NCBI GenBank assembly: GCA_920105625.2
Contig: OV050032.1
Span: 115,242,542 to 115,306,541, forward strand
Length of the DNA: 64,000 nt
Source: Clusia tigrina
Lineage: Eukaryota; Arthropoda; Insecta; Diptera; Clusiidae
Direction of reading: 5' to 3'
Each line of letters opens with the position of its first letter. Within the stretch, counting starts at the first letter, position 1. Made by a program: the position numbers and the translations under genes. Positions 24,487 to 38,718 of this stretch are shown here, piece after piece. The notes under the pieces are model-generated. The model saw only the letters and a program-made list of their open reading frames with translations, was not told where the DNA came from and ran no database searches.

Positions 24487-27221
24487 TTGCAAGATACAAA
24501 TGCTTGTAACTTTTTACTTGAGCGTCATGAAACCTTGAAATTTTTTAACAATAAAGTACTCGAGCCTCTTGTCAATTTAAGCCATCGCTCAAAGCTATGT
24601 TACCCTAGAGTCCCAAATCAAACACTGATAAAACTTCAAACGCCCCTAACTTCTTTACGGAACGTCCTACACCTATCAAAGTTTGCAACATACAAATGCT
24701 TGTAACTTTTTACTGGAGCGTCATAAAACCTTGATATTTTGTAACAATAAAGTACTCGAGCCTCTTGTCAATTTAAGCTATCGCTCAAAGCTATGCTACC
24801 CTAGAGTCCCAAATCAAACACTGATAAAACTTCAAACGCCTCTAACTTCTTTATGGTACGTCCTACACCTATCAATGTTGGCAACATTCAAATGCTTGTA
24901 ACTTTTTACTGGAGCGTCATAAAACCTTGAAATTTTGTAACAATAAAGTACAGGAGACTCTTGTCAATTTAAGCTATCGCTCAAAACTATGCTACCATTG
25001 AGACCCAAATCAAACACTGATAAAACTTCAAACGCCCCTAACTTCTTTACGGTACCTCCTACACCTATCAAAGTTTGCAAGATACAAATGCTTGTAACTT
25101 TTTACTGGAGCGTCATGAAACCTTGAAATTTTGTAACAATAAAGTACTCGAGCCTCTTGTCAATTTAAGCCATCGCTCAAAGCTATGCTACCCTTGAGTC
25201 CCAAATCAAACACTGATAAAACTTCAAATGGCCCTAACTTCTATACGGTACGTCCTACACCTATCAAAGTTTGCAACATACAAATGCTTGTAACTTTTTA
25301 CTGGAGCGTCATGAAACCTTGAAATTTTGTAACAATAAAGTACTCGACCCTTTTGTCAATTTAAGCTATCGCTCAAAGCTATGCTACGCTTGAGTCCCAA
25401 ATCAAACACTGATAAAACTTCAAATGGCCCTAACTTCTTTACGGTACGTCCTACACCTATCAAAGTTTGCAACATACAAATGCTTGTAACTTTTTACTGG
25501 AGCGTCATAAAACCTTGATATTTTGTAACAATAAAGTACTCGAGCCTCTTGTCAATTTGAGCTATCGCTCAAAGCTATGCTACCCTAGAGTCCCAAATCA
25601 AACACTGATAAAACTTCAAACGCCCCTAACTTCTTTATGGTACGTCCTACACCTATCAATGTTGGCAACATTCAAATGCTTGTAACTTTTTACTGGAGCG
25701 TCATAAAACCTTGAAATTTTGTAACAATAAAGTACTCGACCCTCTTGTCAATTGAAGCTATCGCTCAAAGCTATGCTACGCTTGAGTCCCAAATCAAACA
25801 CTGATAAGACTTCAAATGGCCCTAACTTCTTTACGGTACGTCCTACACCTATCAAAGTTGGCAACATACAAATGCTTGTAACTTTTTACTGGAGCGTCAT
25901 AAAACCTTGAAATTTTGTAGCAATAAAGTACTGGAGCCTCTTGTCAATTTAATCTATCGCTCAAAACTATGCTACCCTAGAGTCCCAAATCAAACACTGA
26001 TAAAACTTCAAACGCCCCTAACTTCTTTACGATATGTCCTACACCTATCAAAGTTTGCAACATACAAATGCTTGTAACTTTTTACTGGAGCGTCATAAAA
26101 CCTTGAAATTTTGTTACAATAAAGTACTCGAGCCTCTTGTCAATTTAAGCTATCGCTCAAAGCTATGCTACCCTAGAGTCCAAAATCAAACACTAATAAA
26201 ACTTCAAATGGCCCTAACTTCTATACGGTACGTCCTACACCTATCAAAGTTTGCAACATACAAATGCTTGTAACTTTTTACTGGAGCGTCATAAAACCTT
26301 GAAATTTTGTAACAATAAAGTACTCGACCCTCTTGTCAATTGAAGCTATCGCTCAAAGCTATGCTACGCTTGAGTCCCAAATCAAACACTGATAAGACTT
26401 CAAATGGCCCTAACTTCTTTACGGTACGTCCTACACCTATCAAAGTTGGCAACATACAAATGCTTGTAACTTTTTACTGGAGCGTCATAAAACCTTGAAA
26501 TTTTGTAACAATAAAGTACCCGAGCCTCTTGTCAATTTAAATTATCGCTCAAAGCTATTCTACCCTAGAGTCCCAAATCAAACACTGATAAAACTGCAAA
26601 CGAACCTAACTTCTATACGGTACGTCCTACACCTATCAAAGTTTGCAACATACAAATGCTTGTAACTTTTTACGGGAGCGTCATAAAACCTTGAAATTTT
26701 GTAACAATAAAGTACTCGAGCCCTTTGTCAATTTAAGCCATCGCTCAAAGCTATGCTACCCTAGAGTCCCAAATCAAACACTGATAAAACTTCAAACGCC
26801 CCTAACTTCTTTACGGTACGTCCTACACCTATCAAAGTTTGCAACATACAAATTCTTGTAACTTTTTACTGGAGCGTCATAAAACCTTGAAATTTTGTAA
26901 CAATAAAGTACTCTAGCATCTTGTCAATTTAAGTTATCGCTCACAGCTATGCTACCCTTGAGTCCCAATTCAAACACTGATAAAACTTCAAGTGGCCCCA
27001 ACTTCTATACGGTACGTCCTACACCTATCAAAGTTTGCAACATACAAATGCTTGTAACTTTTTACTGGAGCGTCATAAAACCTTGAAATTTTGTAACAAT
27101 AAAGTACTCGACCCTCTTGTCAATTTAAGCTATCGCTCAAAGCTATGCTACGCTTGAGTCCCACTGATAAATCTTCAAATGGCCCTAACTTATTTACGGT
27201 ACGTCCTACACCTATCAAAGT
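24487..27221 (+). repeat. Transition zone between the two satellite domains
   Basis: Monomer order here follows neither domain cleanly. Small repeats are visible: the unit with gatattttg and caatgttggc at 24683 recurs at 25467 (784 bp), and a unit with cgaccctcttg, ttgaagc and ctgataagac at about 25734 recurs at about 26322 (588 bp). Markers of domain 2 begin to show: gcaaacgaacc near 26597, cttcaagtggcccc near 26987, and the first 9-bp deletion at 27162/27163. Confidence 0.75.
26976..27221 (+). repeat. First 187-bp monomer (9-bp deletion at 27162/27163)
   Basis: The unit reads gagtcccactgataaatc, missing nine bases relative to the consensus between gagtccc and actgat. This is the first of 27 such units, at about 27162, 28510, 29880, 30658, 32800, 34169, 36512, 38074, 40074, 42264, 43038, 44009, 45568, 46930, 47688, 49052, 49807, 51988, 53550, 54723, 55304, 56908, 58468, 59636, 61388, 62752 and 63527. 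None occurs upstream. Confidence 0.88.
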
Positions 27222-28574
27222 TTGCAACATACAAATGCTTGTAACTTTTTACTGGAGCGTCATAAAACCTTGAACTTTTGTAACAATAAAGTACTCGAGC
27301 CTCTTGTCAATTTAAGCTATCGCTCAAAGCTATGCTACCCTAGAGTCCCAAATGAAACACTGATAAATCTTCAAACGCCCCTAACTTCTTTACGGTACGT
27401 CCTACACCTATCAAAATTTCCAACATACAAATGCTTGTAACTTTTTGCAGGAGCGTCATAAAACCTTGAAATTTTGTAACAATAAAGTACTCGAGCCTAT
27501 TGTCAATTTAAGCCATCGCTCAAAGCTATGCTACTCTAGAGTCCCAAATCAAACACTGATAAAACTTCAAACGCCCCTAACTTCTTTACGGTACGTCCTA
27601 CACCTATCAAAGTTTGCAACATACAAATGCTTGTAACCTTTTACTGGAGCGTCATAAAACCTTGAAATTTTGTAACAATAAAGTACTTGAGCCTCTTGTC
27701 AATTTATGCCATCGCTCAAAGCTATGCTACCCTTGAGTCCCAAATCAAACACTGATAAAACTTCAAACGCCCCTAACTTCTTTACGGTACGTCCTACATC
27801 TATCAAAGTTTGCAACATACAAATGCTTGTAACTTTTTACTGGAGCGTCATAAAACCTTGAAATTTTGTAACAATAAAGTACTCGACCCTCTTGTCAATT
27901 TAAGCTATCGCTCAAAGCTATGCTACGCTTGAGTCCCAAATCAAACACTGATAAAACTTCAAATGGCCCTAACTTCTTTACGGTACGTCCTACACCTATC
28001 AAAGTTTCCAACATACAAATGCTTGTAACTTTTTACAGGAGCGTCATAAAACCTTGAAATTTTGTAACAATAAAGTACTCGAGCCTGTTGTCAATTTAAG
28101 CCATCGCTCAAAGCTATGCTACCCTTGAGTCCCAAATCAAACACTGATAAAACTTCAAACGCCCCTTACTTCTTTACGGTACGTCCTACACCTATTAAAG
28201 TTGGCAACATACAAATGCTTGTAACTTTTTACTGGAGCGTCATAAAACCTTGAAATTTTGAAACAATAAAGTACCCGAGCCTCTTGTCAATTTAAGTTAT
28301 CGCTCAAAGCTATGCTACCCTAGAGTCCCAAATCAAACACTGATAAAACTGCAAACGAACCACGGTACGTCCTACACCTATCAAAGTTTGCAACATACAA
28401 ATGCTTGTAACTTTTTACTGGAGCGTCATAAAACCTTGAAATTTTGTAACAATAAAGTACTCGACCCTCTTGTCAATTTAAGCTATCGCTCAAAGCTATG
28501 TTACGCTTAAGTCCCACTGATAAATCTTCAAATGGCCCTAACTTCTTTACGGTACGTCCTACACCTATCAAAGT
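27222..28574 (+). repeat. 7-monomer higher-order repeat of domain 2, copy 1 (1353 bp)
   Basis: It is repeated at 28575 and again from about 29937. Length is 7x196 minus 9 (the 187-bp unit) minus 10 (a deletion of ten bases near 28357 within gaaccacggtacg), which gives exactly 1353. Tags in order include gaacttttg, ttttgcagg or ttacagg, gtacttgagcc and gcaaacgaacc. Confidence 0.86.
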
Positions 28575-29936
28575 TTGCAACATACAAATGCTTGTAACTT
28601 TTTACTGGAGCGTCATAAAACCTTGAACTTTTGTAACAATAAAGTACTCGAGCCTCTTGTCAATTTAAGCTATCGCTCAAAGCTATGCTACCCTAGAGTC
28701 CCAAATCAAACACTGATAAAACTTCAAACGACCCTAACTTCTTTACGGTACGTCCTACACCAATCAAAATTTCCAACATACAAATGCTTGTAACTTTTTA
28801 CAGGAGCGTCATAAAACCTTAAAATTTTGTAACAATAAAGTACTCGAGCCTATTGTCAATTTAAGCCATCGCTCAAAGCTATGCTACTCTAGAGTCCCAA
28901 ATCAAACACTGATAAAACTTCAAACGCCCCTAACTTCTTTACGGTACGTCTACCACCTATCAAAGTTTGCAACATACAAATGCTTGTAACTTTTTACTGG
29001 AGCGTCATAAAACCTTGAAATTTTGTAACAATAAAGTACTTGAGCCTCTTGTCAATTTAAGCCATCGCTCAAAGCTATGCTACCCTTGAGTCCCAAATCA
29101 AACACTGATAAAACTTCAAACGCCCCTAACTTCTTTATGGTACGTCCTACACCTATCAAAGTTTGCAACATACAAATGCTTGTAACTTTTTACTGGAGCG
29201 TCATAAAACCTTGAAATTTTGTAACAATAAAGTACTCGACCCTCTTGTCAATTTAAGCTATCGCTCAAAGCTATGCTACGCTTGAGTCCCAAATCAAACA
29301 CTGATAAAACTTCAAATGGCCCTAACTTCTTTACGGTACGTCCTACACCTATCAAAGTTTCCAACATACAAATGCTTGTAACTTTTTACAGGAGCGTCAT
29401 AAAACCTTGAAATTTTGTAACAATAAAGTACTCGAACCTCTTGTCAATTTAAGCCATCGCTAAAAGCTATGCTACCCTAGAGTCCCAAATCAAACACTGA
29501 TAAAACTTCAAACGCCCCTTACTTCTTTACGGTACGTCCTACACCTATCAAAGTTGGCAACATACAAATGCTTGTAACTTTTTACTGGAGCGTCATAAAA
29601 CCTTGAAATTTTGAAACAATAAAGTACCCGAGCCTCTTGTCAATTTAAGTTATCGCTCAAAGCTATGCTACCCTAGAGTCCCAAATCAAACACTGATAAA
29701 ACTGCAAACGAACCTAACTTCTATACGGTACGTCCTACACCTCTCAAAGTTTGCAACATACAAATGCTTGTAACTTTTTACTGGAGCGTCATAAAACCTT
29801 GAAATTTTGTAACAATAAAGTACTCGACCCTCTTGTCAATTTAAGCTATCGCTCAAAGCTATGCTACGTTGAGTCCCACTGATAAATCTTCAAATTGCCC
29901 AAACTTCTTTACGGTACGTCCTACACCTATCAAAGT
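28575..29936 (+). repeat. 7-monomer higher-order repeat of domain 2, copy 2 (1362 bp)
   Basis: Same monomer order as copy 1 without the ten-base deletion. The 187-bp unit additionally lacks one base (ctacgttgag near 29865). 1372 minus 9 minus 1 gives the observed 1362. Confidence 0.86.
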
Positions 29937-32283
29937 TTGCAATATACAAATGCTTGTAACTTTTTACAGGAGCGTCATAAAACCTTGAACTTTTGTAACA
30001 ATAAAGTACTCGAGCCTCTTGTCAATTTAAGCTATCGCTCAAAGCTATGCTACCCTAGAGTCCACAAATCAAACACTGATAAAACTTCAAACGCCCTTAA
30101 CTTCTTTACGGTACGTCCTACACCTATCAAAGTTTGCCACACACAAATGCTTGTAACTTTTTACTGGAGCGTCATAAAACCTTGAAATTTTGTTACAATA
30201 AAGTACTCGAGCCTCTTGCCAATTTAAGCTATCGCTCAAATCTATGCTACCCTAGAGTCGTCCCAAATCAAACACTGGTAAAACTTCAAACGCCCCTAAC
30301 TTCTTTACGGTACGTCCTACACCTCTCAAAGTTTCCAACATATAAATGCTTGTAACTTTTTACGGGAGCGTCATAAAACCTTGAAATTTTGTAACAATAA
30401 AGTACTCGAGCATCTTGTCAATTTAAGTTATCGCTCAAAGCTATGCTACCCTGGAGTCCCAATTCAAACACTGATAAAACTTCAAGTGGCCCCAACTTCT
30501 ATACGGTACGTCCTACACTTATCAAAATTTGCAACATACAAATGCTTGTAACTTCTTACTGGAGCGTCATAAAACCTTGAAATTTTGTAACAATAAAGTA
30601 CTCGACCCTCTTGTCAATTTAAGCTATCGCTCAAAGCTATGCTACGCTTGAGTCCCACTGATAAATCTTCAAATGGCCCTAACTTCTTTACGGTACGTCC
30701 TACACCTATCAAAGTTTGCAACATACAAATGCTTGTAACTTTTTACTGGAGCGTTATAAAACCTTGAAATTTTGTAACAATAAAGTACTCGAGCCTCTTG
30801 TCAATTTAATCTATCGCTCAAAACTATGCTACCCTAGAGTCCCAAATCAAAAACTGATAAAACTTCAAACGCCCCTAACTTCTTTACGGTACGTCCTACA
30901 CCTATCAAAGTTTGCAACATACAGATGCTTGTAACTTTTTACTGGAGCGTCATAAAACCTTGAAATTTTGTTACAATAAAGTACTCGAGCCTCTTGTCAA
31001 TTTAAGCTATCGCTGAAAGCTATGCTACCCTAGAGTCCCAAATCAAACACTGATAAAACTTCAAACGCCCCTAACTTCTTTACGGTACGTCCTACACCTA
31101 TCAAAATTTCCAACATACAAATGCTTGTAACTTTTTACAGGAGCGTCATAAAACCTTGAAATTTTGTAACAATAAAGTACTCGAGCCTCTTGTCAATTTA
31201 AGCCATCGCTCAAAGCTATGCTAACCTAGAAACCCAAATCAAACACTGATAAAACTTCAAACGCCCCTAACTTCTTTACGGTACGTCCTACACCTATCAA
31301 AGTTTGCAACATACAAATGCTTGTAACTTTTTACTGGAGCGTCATAAAACCTTGAAATTTTCTAACAATAAAGTACTCGAGCCTCTTGCCAATTTAAGCC
31401 ATCGCTCAAAGCTATGCTACCCTAGAGTCCCAAATGAAACACTGATAAACCTTCAAACGCCCCTAACTTATTTACGGTACGTCCTACACCTATCAAAGTT
31501 TGCAACATACAAATGCTTGTAACTTTCTACTGGAGCGTCATAAAACCTTGAAATTTTGTTACAATAAAGTACTCGAGCCTCTTGTCAATTTAAGCTATCG
31601 CTCAAAACTATGCTACCCTAGAGTCCCAAATCAAACACTGATAAAACTTCAAACGCCCCTAACTTCTTTACGGTACGTCCTACACCTATCAAATTTTGCA
31701 ACTTACAAATGCTTGTAACTTTTTACTGGAGCGTCATAAAACCTTGAAATTTTGTTACAATAAAGTACTCGAGCCTCTTGTCAATTTAAGCCATCGGTCA
31801 AAGCTATGCTACCCTTGAGTCCCAAATCAAACACTGATAAAACTTCAAACGCCCCTTACTTCTTTACGGTACGTCCTACACCTATCAAAGTTGGCAACAT
31901 ACAAATGCTTGTAACTTTTTACTGGAGCGTCATAAAACCTTGAAATTTTGTAACAATAAAGTACCCGAGCCTCTTGTCAATTTAAGTTATCGCTCAAAGC
32001 TATGCTACCCTAGAGTCCCAAATCAAACACTGATAAAACTGCAAACGAACCTAACTTCTATACGGTACGTCCTACACCTATCAAAGTTTGCAACATACAA
32101 ATGCTTGTAACTTTTTACTGGAGCGTCATAAAACCTTGAAATTTTGTAACAATAAAGTACTCGAGCCCTTTGTCAATTTAAGCCATCGCTCAAAGCTATG
32201 CTACCCTTGAGTCCCAAATCAAACACTGATAAAACTTCAAATGGCCCTTATTTCTATACGGTACGTCCTACACCTATCAAAGT
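29937..32283 (+). repeat. Domain 2 mosaic, partial third 7-mer copy then mixed units
   Basis: 29937-30715 is four monomers (779 bp). It carries two private insertions (1 bp in gtccacaaatc near 30063 and 3 bp in gagtcgtccc near 30257) and one 187-bp unit near 30658. The next unit at 30716 lacks the gaacttttg tag that normally follows the 187-bp unit, marking a recombination point. The first tgccaattt variants appear here (about 30218). Confidence 0.75.
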
Positions 32284-33255
32284 TTGCAACATACAAATGC
32301 TTGTAACTTTTTACTGGAGCGTCATAAAACCTTGAAATTTTGTAACAATAAAGTACTCGAGCCTCTTGTCAATTTAAGCTATCGCTCAAAACTGTGCTAC
32401 CCTAGAGTCCCAAATCAAACACTGATAAAACTTCAAACGCCCCTAACTTATTTACGGTACGTCCTACATTTATCAAAGTTTGCAACATACAAATGCTTGT
32501 ATCTTTTTACTGGAGCGTCATAAAACCTTGACATTTTGTAACAATAAAGTACTCGAGCATCTTGTCAATTTAAGTTATCGCTCAAAGCTAGGCTACCCTT
32601 GAGTCCCAATTCAAACACTGATAAAACTGCAAGTTGCCCCAACTTCTATACGGTACGTCCTACACCTATCAAAGTTTGCAACATACAAATGCTTGTAACT
32701 TTTTACTGGTGCGTCATAAAACCTTGAAATTTTGTAACAATAAAGTACTCGACCCTTTTGTCAATTTAAGCTATCACTCAAAGCTATGCTACGCTTGAGT
32801 CCCACTGATAAATCTTCAAATGGCCCTAACTTCTTTACAGTTCGTCCTACACCTATCAAAGTTTGCAACATACAAATGCTTGTAACTTTTTACTGGAGCG
32901 TCATAAAACCTTGAACTTTTGTAACAATAAAGTACTCCAGCCTCTTGTCAATTTAAGCTATCGCTCAAAGCTATGCTACCCTAGAGTCCCAAATCAAACA
33001 CTGATAAAAATTCAAACGCCCCTAACTTCTTTACGGTACGTCCTACACCTATTAAGATTTTCCAACATACAAATGCTTGTAACTTTTTACAGGAGCGTCA
33101 TAAAACCTTGAAATTTTGTAACAATAAAGTACTCGAGCCTCTTGTCAATTTAAGCCATCGCTCAAAGCTATGATACCCTAGAGTCCCAAATCAAACATTG
33201 ATAAAACTTCAAACGCCCCTAACTTCTTTACGGTACGTCCTACACCTATCAAAGT
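32284..33255 (+). repeat. 5-monomer block, copy 1 (source or copy of 35991-36962)
   Basis: Tags in order are ttatttacgg, gctaggctac, cccttttgtc with the 9-bp deletion, tactccagcc and aagattttccaac (a 1-bp insertion). The same series recurs at 35991, offset 3707 bp. Confidence 0.8.
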
Positions 33256-35990
33256 TTGCAACATACAAATGCTTGTAACTTTTTACTGGAGCGTCATAAA
33301 ACCTTGAAATTTTGTAACAATAAAGTACCCGAGCCTCTTGTCAATTTAAGTTATCGCTCAAAGCTATGCTACCCTAGAGTCCCAAATCAAACACTGATAA
33401 AACTGCAAACGAACCTAACTTCTATACGGTACGTCCTACACCTATCAAAGTTTGCAACATACAAATGCTTGTAACTTTTTACTGGAGCGTCATAAAACCT
33501 TGAAATTTTGTAACAATAAAGTACTCGAGCCCTTTGTCAATTTAAGCCATCGCTCAAAGCTATGCTACCCTTGAGTCCCAAATCAAACACTGATAAAACT
33601 TCAAATGGCCCTTACTTCTATACGGTACGTCCTACACCTATCAAAGTTTGCAACATACAAATGCTTGTAACTTTTTACTGGAGCGTCATAAAACCTTGAA
33701 ATTTTGTAAAAATAAAGTACTCGAGCCTCTTGTCAATTTAAGCTATCGCTCAAAGCTATTCTACCCTAGAGTCCCAAATCAAACACTGATAAAACTTCAA
33801 ACGCCCCTAACTTATTTACGGTACGTCCTACACCTATCAAAGTTTGCAACATACAAATGCTTGTATCTTTTTACTGGAGCGTCATAAAACCTTGAAATTT
33901 TGTAACAATAAAGTACTCGAGCATCTTGTCAATTTAAGTTATCGCTCAAAGCTAGGCTACGCTTGAGTCCCAATTCAAACACTGATAAAACTGCAAGTGG
34001 CCCCAACTTCTATACGGTACGTCCTACACCTATCAAAGTTTGCAACATACAATTGCTTGTAACTTTTTACTGGTGCGTCATAAAACCTTGAAATTTTGTA
34101 ACAATAAAGTACTCGACCCTTTTGTCAATTTAAGCTATCACTCAAAGCTATGCTACGCTTGAGTCCCACTGATAAATCTTCAAATGGCCCTAACTTCTTT
34201 ACAGTACGTCCTACACCTATCAAAGTTTGCAACATACAAATGCTTGTAACTTTTTACTGGTGCGTCATAAAACCTTGAAATTTTGTAACAATAAAGTACT
34301 CGAGCCCTTTGTCAATTTAAGCCATCGCTCAAAGCTATGCTACCCTTGAGTCCCAAATCAAACACTGATAAAACTTCAAATGGCCCTTATTTCTATACGG
34401 TACGTCCTACACCTATCAAAGTTTGCAACATACAAATGCTTGTAACTTTTTACTGGAGCGTCATAAAACCTTGAAATTTTGTAACAATAAAGTACCCGAG
34501 CCTCTTGTCAATTTAAGTTATCGCTCAAAGCTATGCTACCCTAGAGTCCCAAATCAAACACTGATAAAACTGCAAACGAACCTAACTTCTATACGGTACG
34601 TCCTACACCTATCAAAGTTTGCAACATACAAATGCTTGTAACTTTTTACTGGAGCGTCATAAAACCTTGAAATTTTGTAACAATAAAGTACTCGAGCATC
34701 TTGTCAATTTAAGTTATCGCTCAAAGCTAGGCTACCCTTGAGTCCCAATTCAAACACTGATAAAACTGCAAGTGGCCCCAACTTCTATACGGTACGTCCT
34801 ACACCTATCAAAGTTTGCAACATACAAATGCTTGTAACTTTTTACTGGAGCGTCATAAAACCTTGAAATTTTGTTACAATAAAGTACTCGAGCCTCTTGT
34901 CAATTTAAGCTATCGCTCAAAGCTATGCTACCCTAGAGTCCCAAATCAAACACTGATAAAACTTCAAACGCCCCTAACTTCTTTACGGTACGTCCTACAC
35001 CTATCAAAGTTTGCAAGATGCAAATGCTTGTAACTTTTTACTGGAGCGTCATAAAACCTTGAAATTTTGTAACAATAAAGTACTCGAGCCTCTTGTCAAT
35101 TTAAGCTATCGCTCAAAACTATGCTACCCTAGAGTCCCAAATCAAACACTGATAAAACTTCAAACGCCCCTAACTTCTTTATGGTACGTCCTACACCTAT
35201 CAAAGTTTGCAACATACAAATGCTTGTAACTTTTTACTGGAGCGTCATAAAACCTTGAAATTTTGTTACAATAAAGTACTCGAGCCTCTTGTCAATTTAA
35301 GCTATCACTCAAAGCTATGCTACCCTAGAGTCCCAAATCAAACACTGATAAAACTGCAAACGAACCTAACTTCTATACGGTACGTCCTACACCTATCAAA
35401 GTTTGCAACATACAAATGCTTGTAACTTTTTACTGGTGCGTCATAAAACCTTGAAATTTTGTAACAATAAAGTACTCGAGCCCTTTGTCAATTTAAGCCA
35501 TCGCTCAAAGCTATGCTACCCTTGAGTCCCAAATCAAACACTGATAAAACTTCAAATGGCCCTTATTTCTATACGGTACGTCCTACACCTATCAAAGTTT
35601 GCAACATACAAATGCTTGTAACTTTTTACTGGAGCGTCATAAAACCTTGAAATTTTGTAACAATAAAGTACCCGAGCCTCTTGTCAATTTAAGTTATCGC
35701 TCAAAGCTATGCTACCCTAGAGTCCCAAATCAAACACTGATAAAACTGCAAACGAACCTAACTTCTATACGGTACGTCCTACACCTATCAAAGTTTGCAA
35801 CATACAAATGCTTGTAACTTTTTACTGGAGCGTCATAAAACCTTGAAATTTTGTAACAATAAAGTGCTCGAGCCCTTTGTCAATTTAAGCCATCGCTCAA
35901 AGCTATGCTACCCTTGAGTCCCAAATCAAACACGGATAAAACTTCAAATGGCCCTTACTTCTATACGGTACGTCCTACACCTATCAAAGT
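33256..35990 (+). repeat. Shuffled domain 2 units between two matching blocks
   Basis: A unit with agtacccgagcc plus gcaaacgaacc occurs at 33256, 34423 and 35599. A unit with gagccctttgtc occurs at 33452, about 34227, 35403 and 35795. A cassette H-I-J (gttacaataaag; gatgcaaatgc; a second gttacaataaag unit) starts at 34815. The same few units recur in changing neighbour order, as expected from repeated local exchange. Confidence 0.75.
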
Positions 35991-36962
35991 TTGCAACATA
36001 CAAATGCTTGTAACTTTTTACTGGAGCGTCATAAAACCTTGAAATTTTGTAACAATAAAGTACTCGAGCCTCTTGTCAATTTAAGCTATCGCTCAAAGCT
36101 ATGCTACCCTAGAGTCCCAAATCAAACACTGATAAAACTTCAAACGCCCCTAACTTATTTACGGTACGTCCTACACCTATCAAAGTTTGCAACATACAAA
36201 TGCTTGTATCTTTTTACTGGAGCGTCATAAAACCTTGAAATTTTGTAACAATAAAGTACTCGAGCATCTTGTCAATTTAAGTTATCGCTCAAAGCTAGGC
36301 TACCCTTGAGTCCCAATTCAAACACTGATAAAACTGCAAGTGGCCCCAACTTCTATACGGTACGTCCTACACCTATCAAAGTTTGCAACATACAAATGCT
36401 TGTAACTTTTTACTGGTGCGTCATAAAACCTTGAAATTTTGTAACAATAAAGTACTCGACCCTTTTGTCAATTTAAGCTATCACTCAAAGCTATGCTACG
36501 CTTGAGTCCCACTGATAAATCTTCAAATGGCCCTAACTTCTTTACAGTACGTCCTACACCTATCAAAGTTTGCAACATACAAATGCTTGTAACTTTTTAC
36601 TGGAGCGTCATAAAACCTTGAACTTTTGTAACAATAAAGTACTCCAGCCTCTTGTCAATTTAAGCTATCGCTCAAAGCTATGCTACCCTAGAGTCCCAAA
36701 TCAAACACTAATAAATATTCAAACGCCCCTAACTTCTTTACGGTACGTCCTACACCTATCAAGATTTTCCAACATACAAATGCTTGTAACTTTTTACAGG
36801 AGCGTCATAAAACCTTGAAATTTTGTAACAATAAAGTACTCGAGCCTCTTGTCAATTTAAGACATCGCTCAAAGCTATGCTACCCTAGAGTCCCAAATCA
36901 AACATTGATAAAACTTCAAACGCCCCTAACTTCTTTACGGTACGTCCTACACCTATCAAAGT
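35991..36962 (+). repeat. 5-monomer block, copy 2
   Basis: Matches 32284-33255 at offset 3707 bp with all tags (gctaggctac, tactccagcc, aagattttccaac). A private difference is cactaataaatattc near 36705-36720. Confidence 0.8.
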
Positions 36963-38718
36963 TTGCAACATACAAATGCTTGTAACTTTTTACTGGAGCG
37001 TCATAAAACCTTGAAATTTTGTAACAATAAAGTATTCGAGCCTCTTGTCAATTTAAGCCATCGCTCAAAGCTATGCTACCCTTGAGTCCCAAATCAAACA
37101 CTGATAAAACTTCAAACGCCCCTAACTTCTTTACGGTACGTCCTACACCTATCAAAGTTTGCAACATACAAATGCTTGTAACTTTTTACTGGAGCGTCAT
37201 AAAACCTTGAAATTTTGTTACAATAAAGTACTCGAGCCTCTTGTCAATTTAAGCTATCGCTCAAAGCTATGCTACCCTAGAGTCCCAAATCAAACACTGA
37301 TAAAACTTCAAACGCCCCTAACTTCTTTACGGTACGTCCTACACCTATCAAAGTTTGCAAGATGCAAATGCTTGTAACTTTTTACTGGAGCGTCATAAAA
37401 CCTTGAAATTTTGTAACAATAAAGTACTCGAGCCTCTTGTCAATTTAAGCTATCGCTCAAAACTATGCTACCCTAGAGTCCCAAATCAAACACTGATAAA
37501 ACTTCAAACGCCCCTAACTTCTTTATGGTACGTCCTACACCTATCAAAGTTTGCAACATACAAATGCTTGTAACTTTTTACTGGAGCGTCATAAAACCTT
37601 GAAATTTTGTTACAATAAAGTACTCGAGCCTCTTGTCAATTTAAGCTATCGCTCAAAGCTATGCTACCCTAGAGTCCCAAATCAAACACTGATAAAACTT
37701 CAAACGCCCCTAACTTCTTTACGGTACGTCCTACACCTATCAAAGTTTCCAACATACAAATGCTTGTAACTTTTTACAGGAGCGTCATAAAACCTTGAAA
37801 TTTTGTAACAATAAAGTACTCGAGAATCTTGTCAATTTAAACCATCGCTCAAAGCTATGCTACCCTTGAGTCCCAAATCAAACACTGATAAAACTTCAAA
37901 CGCCCCTTACTTCTTAACGGTACGTCCTACACCTATCAAAGTTTGCAACATACAAATGCTTGTAACTTTTTACTGATGCGTCATAAAACCTTGAAATTTT
38001 GTAACAATAACGTACTCGACCCTTTTGTCAATTTAAGCTATCACTCAAAGCTATGCTACGCTTGAGTCCCACTGATAAATCTTCAAATGGCCCTAACTTC
38101 TTTACGGTACGTCCTATACCTATCAAAGTTTGCAACATACAAATGCTTGTAACTTTTTACTGGAGCGTCATAAAACCTTGAACTTTTGTAACAATAAAGT
38201 ACTCGAGCCTCTTGTCAATTTAAGCTATCGCTCAAAGCTATGCTACCCTAGAGTCCCAAATCAAACACTGATAAAACTGCAAACGAACCTAACTTCTTTA
38301 CGGTACGTCCTACACCTATCAAGATTTTCCAACATACAAATGCTTGTAACTTTTTACAGGAGCGTCATAAAACCTTGAAATTTTGTAACAATAAAGTACT
38401 CGAGCCTCTTGTCAATTTAAGCCATCGCTCAAAGCTATGCTACCCTAGAGTCCCAAATCAAACACTGATAAAACTTCAAACGCCCCTAACTTCTTTACGG
38501 TACGTCCTACACCTATCAAAGTTTGCAACATACAAATGCTTGTAACTTTTTACTGGAGCGTCATAAAACCTTGAAATTTTGTAACAATAAAGTACTCGAG
38601 CCTCTTGTCAATTTAAGCCATCGCTCAAAGCTATGCTACCCTTGAGTCCCAAATCAAACACTGATAAAACTTCAAACGCCCCTAACTTATTTACGGTACG
38701 TCCTACACCTATCAAAGT
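36963..38718 (+). repeat. Domain 2 units with H-I-J-K cassette copy
   Basis: H at 37159, I at 37355 and J at 37551 match 34815-35425 at offset 2344 bp (12x196 minus 9 plus 1). K (ttacaggagcg then gagaatcttg) follows at about 37747. A 187-bp unit is at about 38074. Confidence 0.78.
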
